Source of the DNA: an uncultured Clostridia bacterium
GTDB lineage: Bacteria > Bacillota_A > Clostridia > Oscillospirales > Acutalibacteraceae
Reading direction: 5' to 3'
DNA length: 14,778 nt
Assembly: GCA_944380625.1 (NCBI GenBank)
Contig: CALWIE010000073.1
Span: 1-14,778 of the forward strand
The notes beneath the pieces were generated by a model. That model worked only from the letters and a program-made list of their open reading frames with translations, made no database searches and had not been told where the DNA came from. The position numbers were made by a program, and so were the translations under genes. Shown here in pieces: positions 1 through 6,106 of this stretch (positions within the stretch are counted from its first letter, which is position 1; the number at the start of each line of letters is the position of its first letter).

Positions 1-56
1 AGGGCCTGTTCTACGTGAACGTCAACGGCATGTCCCTGGCCACCTTCCAGCGCTAA
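1..56 (+). CDS. C-terminal end of an unidentified protein (partial)
   Basis: An open frame (whole codons from base 3) enters from the left edge and ends at a TAA at 54-56. The visible residues are GLFYVNVNGMSLATFQR. It is followed 55 bp later by a strong terminator on the same strand, which supports a real gene end. Seventeen residues are too few to name a family, and I do not recognise it. The reading is plausible, not proven. Confidence 0.5.
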   Translation, partial: GLFYVNVNGMSLATFQR

Positions 57-111
57 CCTCCTGGCTGGAAGAAAGACAAGCGTATAAGTCTTCTAAAATA
101 CATCCTCATTA

Positions 112-151
112 AAAGCAAAAGGGCCGCAGGAAACTGCGGCCTTTTTGCTTT
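112..151 (+). terminator. Rho-independent terminator of the upstream gene
   Basis: An 18-bp stem (112-129 with 134-151) closes on a GAAA tetraloop (130-133). The core is GGCCGCAG/CTGCGGCC, with one G-T pair, extended by an A-rich left arm and a T-rich right arm that includes the TTTTT run at 142-146. The A/T arms mean it could also act on the minus strand. It lies 55 bp after the stop of the partial gene at the left edge. Confidence 0.85.
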
Positions 152-228
152 GCCCATTTCCGGCTTGGGGGAGAGAGGCCGTTCCTCTTTGAGGGCTGCG
201 CCGCGAGAGAGGAAAAGGCTTTTTGGGC

Positions 229-263
229 AAAAGAAAAGCCGCCGCAGTTTCGCGGCAGCTTTT
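229..263 (-). terminator. Rho-independent terminator of uppP
   Basis: Stem AAAAGC (234-239) pairs with GCTTTT (258-263). After a C/A mismatch, GCCGC (241-245) pairs with GCGGC (252-256) around a 6-nt loop. Read on the minus strand, the stem ends in a T-rich run with one interrupting C (229-237). It starts 17 bp past the uppP stop codon, so it is the natural end of the uppP transcript. Confidence 0.8.
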
Positions 264-279
264 ACGGGTTTGCCCCCGG

Positions 280-1173
280 TTAGGCCTCCGCAAAGGAGAC
301 CAGCCCCGAAAGGCTCAAAGCCAAAACCAGAAGGCCAAAGAGGATCCGGTAGACGGCGAAAACCCTCATGGGCTTTTTTTGGAGGAAGGCGATAAACTTC
401 TTCACCACCACCAGGGCCACCCCAAAGCTGACCACAAACCCCACAGCCAGGCTTGCCAGCTCCGTCCCGTTCATGGAGCCGAACCCACCCATCTGCAGCA
501 GCTTCAGGCAGCTCATGCCAATCATCACCGGGATGGCCAGGAAAAAGGAGAACTCCGCGCTGGCCGTAGTGGACAGGCCGGCGAACCACCCGCCGATGAT
601 GGTGGAGGCGCTGCGGCTCATGCCGGGAATCACAGAGAGGCACTGGAAGCAGCCCACGATCAAGGCCTGCTTGGTGGAGACCCACAGCCACTTCCCCTCT
701 TGGGGGCGGGAGGGCTTCTTCGGGTGGAAGCGTTCCGCCAAGATCATGGCCACGCCCCCCAGGGCCAGCACAATGGAGACGCTCACAGCGTTGAACAGGT
801 AGGTGTCCACTGCGTCTCCCAGAATCATCACCACCAAAAAGCCGGGGATGCAGGCCACCGCCAGGGTGATCCAAAAGCGCAGGCCTGTCTGGGCGTAGGG
901 GCGCACCCAGGCCCCGTTCTCCTTTTTGGGAAAGAGGTTTTGCAGGGTGGCGAAGATCTTTTTCCGGTACAGCACGATCACCGCCAGGATGGCCCCCAGT
1001 TGGATCACGTAGGAATAGGTGTTGATGTACTCCTCCGAGGCCTCGAACCGCAGCAGGTCCTCGAAGACGATCAGGTGGCCCGTGGAGGAAATGGGGAGGA
1101 ACTCCGTAATGCCCTCCACAATCCCCAGCAGGAAGGATTTGAGACAGAACAGCAGGCTTTCCGTGACAACCAC
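280..1173 (-). CDS. uppP: Undecaprenyl-diphosphatase UppP (BacA family)
   Basis: An integral membrane enzyme that removes one phosphate from undecaprenyl diphosphate, recycling the lipid carrier for peptidoglycan and other wall polymers. Overproduction of this family gives bacitracin resistance. The 297-residue length is slightly above the family's usual 265-290. The first signature, GIVEGITEFLPISSTGH, is at residues 17-33 with acidic residues E20 and E24 and His33. The second, PGMSRS, is at 183-188 with Arg187. Many hydrophobic stretches (about 54-69, 100-118, 128-146, 168-182, 192-222, 238-258, 275-293) fit the multi-pass fold. The start is GTG at 1171-1173. The purine-rich AAAAAAGGA touches that GTG directly, and an in-frame TAA lies just upstream, so no longer form is possible, but the exact start is uncertain. 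It sits downstream of the tRNA-fMet gene and has its own -10 and terminator. Identity is sure from both signatures. Confidence 0.96.
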   Translation of the reverse strand: MVVTESLLFCLKSFLLGIVEGITEFLPISSTGHLIVFEDLLRFEASEEYINTYSYVIQLGAILAVIVLYRKKIFATLQNLFPKKENGAWVRPYAQTGLRFWITLAVACIPGFLVVMILGDAVDTYLFNAVSVSIVLALGGVAMILAERFHPKKPSRPQEGKWLWVSTKQALIVGCFQCLSVIPGMSRSASTIIGGWFAGLSTTASAEFSFFLAIPVMIGMSCLKLLQMGGFGSMNGTELASLAVGFVVSFGVALVVVKKFIAFLQKKPMRVFAVYRILFGLLVLALSLSGLVSFAEA

Positions 1174-1191
1174 TCCTTTTTTGTTTTACTC

Positions 1192-1197
1192 ATTGTA
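1192..1197 (-). promoter_or_regulatory. Probable -10 element of the uppP promoter
   Basis: On the minus strand this reads TACAAT, one mismatch from the sigma-A -10 consensus. Transcription would start near 1185 and give a leader of only about 12 nt before the GTG. No good -35 is visible; the region where it should lie falls inside a GC-rich interrupted inverted repeat (1200-1238, arms GGCGC/GCGCC and CCCTC/GAGGG). The call therefore rests on the -10 alone. Confidence 0.45.
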
Positions 1198-1245
1198 CCG
1201 GCGCGGGCCCTCCTCTATGACAGGGGGAGAGGGGCGCCTGAAACG

Positions 1246-1283
1246 AAAAATTCCAGCTGACCCACAGGGGCCTGCTGGAATTC
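1246..1283 (-). terminator. Terminator of the tRNA-fMet gene
   Basis: AATTCCAGC (1249-1257) pairs perfectly with GCTGGAATT (1274-1282) around a 16-nt loop. Read on the minus strand, the stem is followed by a TTTTT run (1246-1250). The hairpin begins 3 nt after the encoded CCA end of the tRNA, so it most likely ends a monocistronic tRNA transcript and separates it from uppP. Confidence 0.8.
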
Positions 1284-1285
1284 TT

Positions 1286-1362
<77 letters not shown>

Positions 1363-1400
1363 CTATGAAATGGGGCTGCGCTTCATCAGCCAGCTTGATT

Positions 1401-1429
1401 ATTATAATACACGGGACCTAAAAATGCAA
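1401..1429 (-). promoter_or_regulatory. Promoter of tRNA-fMet
   Basis: On the minus strand, -35 TTGCAT (1424-1429) and a perfect -10 TATAAT (1401-1406) are 17 bp apart, close to ideal for the housekeeping sigma factor. Transcription would start near 1394 and give about 30 nt of 5' leader to be trimmed. The AT-rich repeats at 1433-1461 lie directly upstream of the -35. Confidence 0.85.
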
Positions 1430-1432
1430 GGG

Positions 1433-1461
1433 GGAAATTTGAAATTTCCAAAAAAATTTCC
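1433..1461. repeat. 17-bp palindrome plus a third half-site, possible UP element or operator
   Basis: GGAAATTT (1433-1440) and AAATTTCC (1442-1449) form a perfect inverted repeat about a single central G. The half-site AAATTTCC occurs again at 1454-1461, offset by 12 bp. For the tRNA promoter these A/T tracts fall just upstream of the -35, where UP elements bind the RNA polymerase alpha subunit. They also lie upstream of the hprK promoter, so a shared operator is possible. The repeats are visible; the role is inferred. Confidence 0.5.
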
Positions 1462-1476
1462 TGGAGGGCCTTCCAA

Positions 1477-1504
1477 GGGGAAAAGCGCTCTTTATTTTTT
1501 CCCC
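1477..1504. repeat. Inverted repeat spanning the hprK -35 region
   Basis: GGGGAAAA (1477-1484) and TTTTCCCC (1497-1504) are perfect inverted arms separated by 12 bp. The likely hprK -35 (1491-1496) lies in the spacer. This placement fits a repressor site, but it would also form a hairpin in a minus-strand RNA. No regulator is identified. Confidence 0.45.
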
Positions 1505-1519
1505 GGCTTCGTTTATAAT
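1491..1519 (+). promoter_or_regulatory. Probable promoter of the hprK operon
   Basis: A perfect -10 TATAAT is at 1514-1519. The element 17 bp upstream is TTTATT (1491-1496), a weak -35, suggesting regulated or activator-assisted expression. Transcription would begin near 1526 and give a leader of about 68 nt before the chosen hprK start. The leader contains a near-identical 10-bp direct repeat, GAAAAGCTCC (1531-1540) and GGAAAGCTCC (1561-1570). Confidence 0.65.
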
Positions 1520-1577
1520 AAAGCCTGATGGAAAAGCTCCCGTTCCGCAGTATGGGTGGGGGAAAGCTCCATAGGAT

Positions 1578-1584
1578 AGAGAGG
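1578..1584 (+). promoter_or_regulatory. Ribosome binding site deciding the hprK start
   Basis: AGAGAGG lies 9 nt before the ATG at 1594. A second possible start, ATG at 1585, has only AGGA (1573-1576) 8 nt upstream. An in-frame ATG at 1528 has no Shine-Dalgarno sequence and sits about two bases from the predicted transcription start, so it is unlikely to be used. Confidence 0.55.
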
Positions 1585-1593
1585 ATGTTTGCC

Positions 1594-2559
1594 ATGATTG
1601 AAGAATACACCATCCCCCTGGCCCGCATCATCAAAGACCTGGGCCTGCGGGAAGTCCACCTGCCCCGGTCCGCAGAGGAGATTTTAATCCGCTCCCGGGA
1701 CGTGATACGCCCGGGGCTGGAGCTCTATGGCTTCTGCGATTATTTCGACCCCCACCGGATCACGGTGCTGGGCCGCTCGGAGATGGCCATGCTCAACAGC
1801 CTGGGGGAGGAGAAAAAGGCCGAGGCCATCGACCGCTTTTTCGCCCTGCACCCCGCCACGGTGATCGTGGCCCGGGGGATCGACCCCTGCTCCTTTATGC
1901 GCCAGGCCGCCGACCGGTACGAGATCCCCCTGGTCTCCTCGAAGGACTCCACTTCCAACGTGGTGGCGGACCTGGTCTCCCTGCTCAATGTGGAGCTGGC
2001 CCCCCGCATCACCCGCCACGGGGTCCTCATCGAGGTCTACGGCGAGGGCATCCTCCTGGTGGGGGACAGCGGCGTGGGCAAAAGCGAGACCGCCATCGAG
2101 CTCATCAAGCGGGGCCACCGGCTCATCGCCGACGACGCGGTGGAGATCCGCCGGGTTTCCAGCAAGTCCCTGGTGGGCCAGGCGCCGGAGAACATCCGCC
2201 ACTTTATCGAATTGCGGGGCATCGGCATCATCAACGCCCGTCGGATCTTCGGCATGGGCGCCGTGAAGATGTCGGAGAAGATCGACATGTGCATCAACAT
2301 GGAGCTCTGGGACGCCACCAAGGTGTACGACCGCATGGGCATCGACAGCGAGTACACAGAGATCTTGGGCATCCGCGTGCCGGTGATGACCATCCCCGTA
2401 AAGCCCGGCCGGAACCTGGCCATCATCATCGAGGTGGCGGCCATGAACAACCGCCAGAAGAAAATGGGTTACAACGCCGCCCAGGAGCTCCTCTCCAGCA
2501 TGGGGGTAGATGTCAGCGAGCTCCAGGGCGAATCCATAAAAAAGGATCTGGATATTTGA
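1594..2559 (+). CDS. hprK: HPr kinase/phosphorylase HprK
   Basis: A bifunctional cytoplasmic enzyme that phosphorylates HPr on its regulatory serine (Ser46 in Bacillus) when glycolytic intermediates are high and dephosphorylates it when phosphate is high. Through CcpA it controls carbon catabolite repression. With the start at 1594 the protein has 321 residues, close to the usual 310-330. Seen in order: an N-terminal domain (about 1-130), HGVLIEVYG with His142, the Walker A GDSGVGKS at 157-164, the acidic pair D180-D181, the family signature ELRGIGIINARRIFG at 207-220 or so, and the C-terminal KPGRN at 270-274 with a final helical tail. It heads the operon and overlaps the next gene by one base (TGATG). 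Its substrate HPr is not encoded in the window. The start could instead be 1585, adding three residues. Confidence 0.96.
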   Translation: MIEEYTIPLARIIKDLGLREVHLPRSAEEILIRSRDVIRPGLELYGFCDYFDPHRITVLGRSEMAMLNSLGEEKKAEAIDRFFALHPATVIVARGIDPCSFMRQAADRYEIPLVSSKDSTSNVVADLVSLLNVELAPRITRHGVLIEVYGEGILLVGDSGVGKSETAIELIKRGHRLIADDAVEIRRVSSKSLVGQAPENIRHFIELRGIGIINARRIFGMGAVKMSEKIDMCINMELWDATKVYDRMGIDSEYTEILGIRVPVMTIPVKPGRNLAIIIEVAAMNNRQKKMGYNAAQELLSSMGVDVSELQGESIKKDLDI

Positions 2560-3308
2560 TGAAACAGGCATATACAATTGTAGCGGACCTTCACACCCAC
2601 ACCATCGCCTCCACCCACGCCTACAGCACCGTGACGGAGATGGTCCGGGCCGCGGCGGAGCGGGGCCTTTACGCCCTGGCCATCACCGACCACGCCCGCA
2701 CCATGCCCGGCGCCCCCCGGGAGTGGTACTTCTCCTGCCTGCAAGAGCTGCCCCTGCACTACCGGGGGGTGATGCTCCTGGGAGGGATCGAGGCCAACGT
2801 CCTGGACTTTGAGGGCCGGTTGGACATCGAGCCCAAGGACGGGGAGCGCCTGGACTGGGTGGTGGCCTCCATCCACCACCTGCCCCTGGAGGGCCTTCGG
2901 GACCCGGACGTGGAGAAGAGCACCCACCTGTGGCTTCAGGTGGCGAAAAACCCCAAGGTGAACGTGATCGGCCACAGCGGGGACCCTCTCTTTGCCTACG
3001 ACTACGACAAGGTGATCCCGGTGTTTGGGGAGAACCACAAGCTGGTGGAGATCAACAACCACTCCTTCCAGGCCCGGAAGGAAAACATGAGAAACTGCAA
3101 AAAGATCGCCCTGGCCTGCAAGAAGTATGGGGTGCCCCTGGTGGTCAACTCCGACGCCCACTTCGAGACCCAGGTGGGCAATTTCACCCAGGCGCTGGAG
3201 CTGCTCCGGGAGATCGATTTCCCCGAGGAGCTGGTGCTCAACGCTTCGGCCGAACGGCTCAACGACTACCTCTCCCGCTATTCAGATGTTTTCCAGCGGA
3301 GAAGCTGA
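2559..3308 (+). CDS. PHP-domain phosphatase (YcdX-like)
   Basis: A metal-dependent hydrolase of the PHP superfamily, probably a phosphatase, acting in the cytoplasm on an unknown substrate. The 249 residues form one PHP barrel. Metal-ligand motifs are all present: HTH (His12, His14), TDH (Asp44, His45), Glu78, SIHH (His106, His107), GHSG (His139) and NSDAH (Asp199, His201). This pattern and length match the YcdX-type stand-alone group and not the much longer histidinol-phosphatase or DNA polymerase relatives. ATG at 2559 overlaps the hprK stop. Its Shine-Dalgarno AAGGA is 12 nt away, so translation is probably coupled to hprK. A PHP gene between hprK and murB is, as I recall, common in Clostridia. 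Histidinol-phosphatase activity cannot be excluded, but no his genes are nearby. Confidence 0.88.
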   Translation: MKQAYTIVADLHTHTIASTHAYSTVTEMVRAAAERGLYALAITDHARTMPGAPREWYFSCLQELPLHYRGVMLLGGIEANVLDFEGRLDIEPKDGERLDWVVASIHHLPLEGLRDPDVEKSTHLWLQVAKNPKVNVIGHSGDPLFAYDYDKVIPVFGENHKLVEINNHSFQARKENMRNCKKIALACKKYGVPLVVNSDAHFETQVGNFTQALELLREIDFPEELVLNASAERLNDYLSRYSDVFQRRS

Positions 3309-3319
3309 AAGGAGACCCT

Positions 3320-4237
3320 ATGGCGCTGCAATATACATCTTTTGACCAGGCCGCCCAGCGGCTGGGCTGCCCCTGTGTGGAAGGGGAGCCCATGAGCCGG
3401 CACACCACCTTCCGGATCGGCGGCCCGGCGGACCGCTTCGTCACCGTAGAGACCTTGCCCCAGCTTTCGGGGCTGCTCCAAGCCCTCCGGGGGGAGGGCC
3501 TGCCCTTTTTGATCCTGGGGAAGGGCTCGAACCTGCTGGTCGGCGACAGGGGCATCCGGGGCGTGGTCCTCTACCTCTCCGGGGACTTTAAAAAGGTGGA
3601 GCTCTTGGGCGGCGGGCTGCTCCGGGCGGGGGCGGGGGCCAGCCTTGCCTCCCTGTGCGCCTTTGCCCGGGACCGGGGCCTCTCCGGGCTGGAGTTTGCC
3701 TGGGGCATCCCCGGGTCCGTGGGCGGGGCGGCCTATATGGACGCCGGCGCCTACGGCGGCGAGATGAAGGACGTGGTGGAACGGGTGTTCCACATCACCC
3801 CCGAGGGGGAGCCGGGGGAGGCCGCGGGGGAAGCCCTGCAGTTTTCCTACCGCAAGAGCCGCTACACCGGCGGGCGGGACATCATCACCGGGGTGGAGTT
3901 CCGCCTGCACCCCGGCGACCCCCACCAGATCGCCGCCCAAATGGAGGAGCTGATGGGCCGCCGCAAGGACAAACAGCCCTACGACATGCCCAGCGCCGGC
4001 AGCGTGTTCAAGCGGCCCCAGGGGTATTTCGCCGCGGCCCTCATCGAGGAGTGCGGCCTGAAGGGCCGGCAGGTGGGGGGCGCCCAGGTGAGCGAAAAGC
4101 ACGCCGGGTTCATCGTCAACACCGGCGGGGCCACCTGCCGGGATGTGCGGGAGCTCATCCGACAGATCCAAGAGGAAGTGTTTGAGAAAAAGGGTGTCCG
4201 TCTGGAGACGGAGGTCCGGGTGACCGGGGAAGAGTGA
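3320..4237 (+). CDS. murB: UDP-N-acetylenolpyruvoylglucosamine reductase MurB
   Basis: A cytoplasmic FAD enzyme that reduces UDP-GlcNAc-enolpyruvate with NADPH to UDP-MurNAc, the second committed step of peptidoglycan synthesis. The 305-residue protein matches the shorter type II MurB usual in Gram-positives. FAD-binding motifs are HTTFRIGGPA (28-37), LGKGSNLLV (66-74) and GIPGSVGGA (129-137) followed by MDAGAYGGE (140-148). Active-site features include SYRKSRY (176-182, Arg178), the proton-donor serine in AGSVFK (Ser228), HAGFIVN (261-267) and the C-terminal LETE (Glu296). Translation starts at ATG 3320, 5 nt after AAAGGAG (3308-3314), and the gap to the PHP gene is 11 nt. The adjacent hprK and rapZ suggest co-expression of wall precursor synthesis with carbon sensing. 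Confidence 0.97.
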   Translation: MALQYTSFDQAAQRLGCPCVEGEPMSRHTTFRIGGPADRFVTVETLPQLSGLLQALRGEGLPFLILGKGSNLLVGDRGIRGVVLYLSGDFKKVELLGGGLLRAGAGASLASLCAFARDRGLSGLEFAWGIPGSVGGAAYMDAGAYGGEMKDVVERVFHITPEGEPGEAAGEALQFSYRKSRYTGGRDIITGVEFRLHPGDPHQIAAQMEELMGRRKDKQPYDMPSAGSVFKRPQGYFAAALIEECGLKGRQVGGAQVSEKHAGFIVNTGGATCRDVRELIRQIQEEVFEKKGVRLETEVRVTGEE

Positions 4238-4248
4238 GGGGGAGCGCT

Positions 4249-5109
4249 ATGGAGTTCGTCATTGTAACAGGGCTGTCCGGCGCGGGGAAGACCCGCGCTA
4301 TGCACGCCATGGAGGACATCGGTTTTTTCTGTGTGGACAACCTGCCCCCGGCGCTGATCCCCGTGTTTTACGACCTGTGCCTCAAGTCGGAGGGCCCCCG
4401 GAACCGGGCCGCCGTGGTGACGGACACCCGGGGCGGGGAGCTGTTCAAATCCTTCTTCACGGCCCTGGAGACCCTCAAGCGGGATAAAAAGCCCTACCGG
4501 ATCCTCTTTTTGGATTCCTCCGACCGGGTGCTGGTGAACCGTTTCCAGGAGACCCGCCGCAGGCACCCCTTGGCCGACGAGCTGGGAGGCGCCCTGGAGC
4601 AGGCCGTCCGGCTGGAGCGGGAGATGCTCAAGCCCGTGAAGGAGTGCTCCGACTATGTGATCGACACCTCCCTGGTGTCCCCCACCCAGCTGAAAGCCCG
4701 CATCAGCGAGCTGTTCCTCCCCGGCGTGCAGGACTCCCTGTCGGTCCACTGCATCAGCTTTGGTTTCAAGTTCGGCATCCCCATGGAGGCAGACTTGGTC
4801 TTCGACGTGCGGTGCCTCCCGAACCCCTTTTACGACGAGGCCTTGCGGCCACTGACGGGCCTGGACGCCCCGGTGCGGGACTACGTCATGGAAAAAGAGG
4901 AGACAAAGGGCTTTGTCTCCCGCTTTACAGACCTGGTGGATTACCTTTTGCCCCTCTACTCCAAGGAGGGAAAAAGCCAGCTGGTCATCGCTGTGGGCTG
5001 CACCGGCGGCCACCACCGCTCGGTGGCCCTGGCCCAATACATGCGGGATCACCTGGCCGAAAAGGGCGTCAAGGCCAGCGTCACCCACCGGGATATGAAG
5101 AAATTTTAA
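4249..5109 (+). CDS. rapZ: RapZ/YvcJ nucleotide-binding protein
   Basis: A P-loop protein that binds and hydrolyses nucleotides. In E. coli RapZ is an RNase adaptor that controls glucosamine-6-phosphate synthase through small RNAs. In Gram-positives (YvcJ) the role is less clear. The 286-residue length fits the family. The N-terminus carries the Walker A GLSGAGKT (8-15), followed by DNLPP (30-34) and DTRGG (59-63). The C-terminal domain holds SFGFKFG (170-176), DVRCLPNPFY (186-195), LTGLDAPV and the CTGGHHRS loop (251-258). ATG 4249 lies 4 nt after GGGGGAG and gives the family N-terminus. An in-frame GTG at 4234 overlaps the murB stop and is less likely. In Bacillus this gene is followed by yvcK and crh; here whiA follows directly. 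Confidence 0.96.
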   Translation: MEFVIVTGLSGAGKTRAMHAMEDIGFFCVDNLPPALIPVFYDLCLKSEGPRNRAAVVTDTRGGELFKSFFTALETLKRDKKPYRILFLDSSDRVLVNRFQETRRRHPLADELGGALEQAVRLEREMLKPVKECSDYVIDTSLVSPTQLKARISELFLPGVQDSLSVHCISFGFKFGIPMEADLVFDVRCLPNPFYDEALRPLTGLDAPVRDYVMEKEETKGFVSRFTDLVDYLLPLYSKEGKSQLVIAVGCTGGHHRSVALAQYMRDHLAEKGVKASVTHRDMKKF

Positions 5110-5113
5110 AGCC

Positions 5114-5129
5114 CCGCCCTGCCGGGCGG
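5114..5129 (+). other. Short hairpin between rapZ and whiA
   Basis: CCGCCC (5114-5119) pairs with GGGCGG (5124-5129) around a TGCC loop, five nt after the rapZ stop. No T-run follows, so it is not a standard terminator. It could protect the rapZ mRNA 3' end or mark a processing site within the operon. The 46-nt gap is the longest inside the hprK-dnaE cluster. Confidence 0.4.
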
Positions 5130-5155
5130 ATTGGAAAAAGGGAGGTGCCGCCGCC

Positions 5156-6091
5156 GTGTCCTTTTCATCCGACATCAAAAACGAGCTGTGCAAAGTGGAG
5201 TTCAAGCGGGAGTGCTGCCTGCGGGCGGAGTGCTACGGGGCGTGGCTGTTCTCCCGGTGCTTCACCTTAAAGGAGAGCGCCTTTGTGACGGAGAACAGCG
5301 CGGTGGCCCGGCGGATGCTGGAGCTGGCGGCCGCGGGGGCCGGGATCTCCGGAGAGCTCTCCTTTGGGGTCAGCCGGCGCAAGCGCCCGGCCTACCGGGT
5401 CTCCCTTCCGGAGCCCGGTTCCCGGCAAGCCCTTTTGGAGGAGTTTGGCCACACGGGCAAAGAGGCAAGCCTCCGCATAAACCGGGCCAACCTGGAAAAC
5501 GAGTGTTGCACGGCCGCCTTTCTGCGGGGGGCGTTTTTGGCCTGCGGCACCGCCACCGACCCGGGCAAGGAGTACCACCTGGAGTTCGCCGTGGCCCACA
5601 GGAACCTGGCCAACGGCCTGTACACCCTGCTGGGGGAGGTGGATTCCTTTTCCCTGTCCCCGGCGGTGACGGAGCGCAAAGGGAGCTTTGTGGTCTACCT
5701 GAAGGAGAGCGGCCCCATCGAGGACCTGCTCACCTACCTGGGGGCCCCGGGGGCCGCCATGGAGCTCATGCAGGTGAAGATGTACAAAGAAGTGAAAAAC
5801 AACATCAACCGCAAAACGAACTTTGAGACCGCCAACATGGACCGGACCTATTCCGCCTCGGCCCGGCAGACCGCCGCCATTGCCGCCATCAGCGACACGG
5901 TGGGCCTCGGGGCCCTGCCGGAGGAGCTTCAAGAGCTGGCCCGGCTGCGGCTGGACCACCCGGACATGACCTTGCGGGAGCTGGGCCAGCGGCTGGGGCT
6001 CACCCGCAGCGGGGCCAACCACCGGCTCCAGAGGATCCTGGCCCTGGGGGAGAAGATCATGAAGGAGCGGGGCATCGACAACCTGCTGTAA
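5156..6091 (+). CDS. whiA: DNA-binding regulator WhiA
   Basis: A conserved Gram-positive DNA-binding protein. In Streptomyces it activates sporulation septation genes; in Bacillus it affects cell division, chromosome segregation and metabolism. The 311 residues are typical. The protein opens with MSFSSDIKNEL, the family start, has a LAGLIDADG-endonuclease-like N-terminal region (about 20-180) without a nuclease role, a linker around 215-250 (KNNINRKTNFETANMDR), and a C-terminal helix-turn-helix (about 272-295) with ELGQRLGLTRSGANHRL. The start is GTG 5156 with GGAGG at 5141-5145; the 10-nt spacing is a little long. A further helical tail ends in MKERGIDNLL. The position after rapZ agrees with Gram-positive order, minus yvcK and crh. 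Confidence 0.96.
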   Translation: MSFSSDIKNELCKVEFKRECCLRAECYGAWLFSRCFTLKESAFVTENSAVARRMLELAAAGAGISGELSFGVSRRKRPAYRVSLPEPGSRQALLEEFGHTGKEASLRINRANLENECCTAAFLRGAFLACGTATDPGKEYHLEFAVAHRNLANGLYTLLGEVDSFSLSPAVTERKGSFVVYLKESGPIEDLLTYLGAPGAAMELMQVKMYKEVKNNINRKTNFETANMDRTYSASARQTAAIAAISDTVGLGALPEELQELARLRLDHPDMTLRELGQRLGLTRSGANHRLQRILALGEKIMKERGIDNLL

Positions 6092-6106
6092 AACCGGGAA
6101 AGGGGA

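Noticed and set aside
53..874. 273-codon minus-strand frame covering the terminators and part of uppP
   Set aside because: It reads through two hairpin terminators and the uppP gene in another frame. The uppP frame carries both family signatures.
3979..5205. 408-codon minus-strand open frame opposite murB and rapZ
   Set aside because: Same pattern of GC-driven shadow frame; the plus strand carries intact conserved motifs of MurB and RapZ across the whole stretch.
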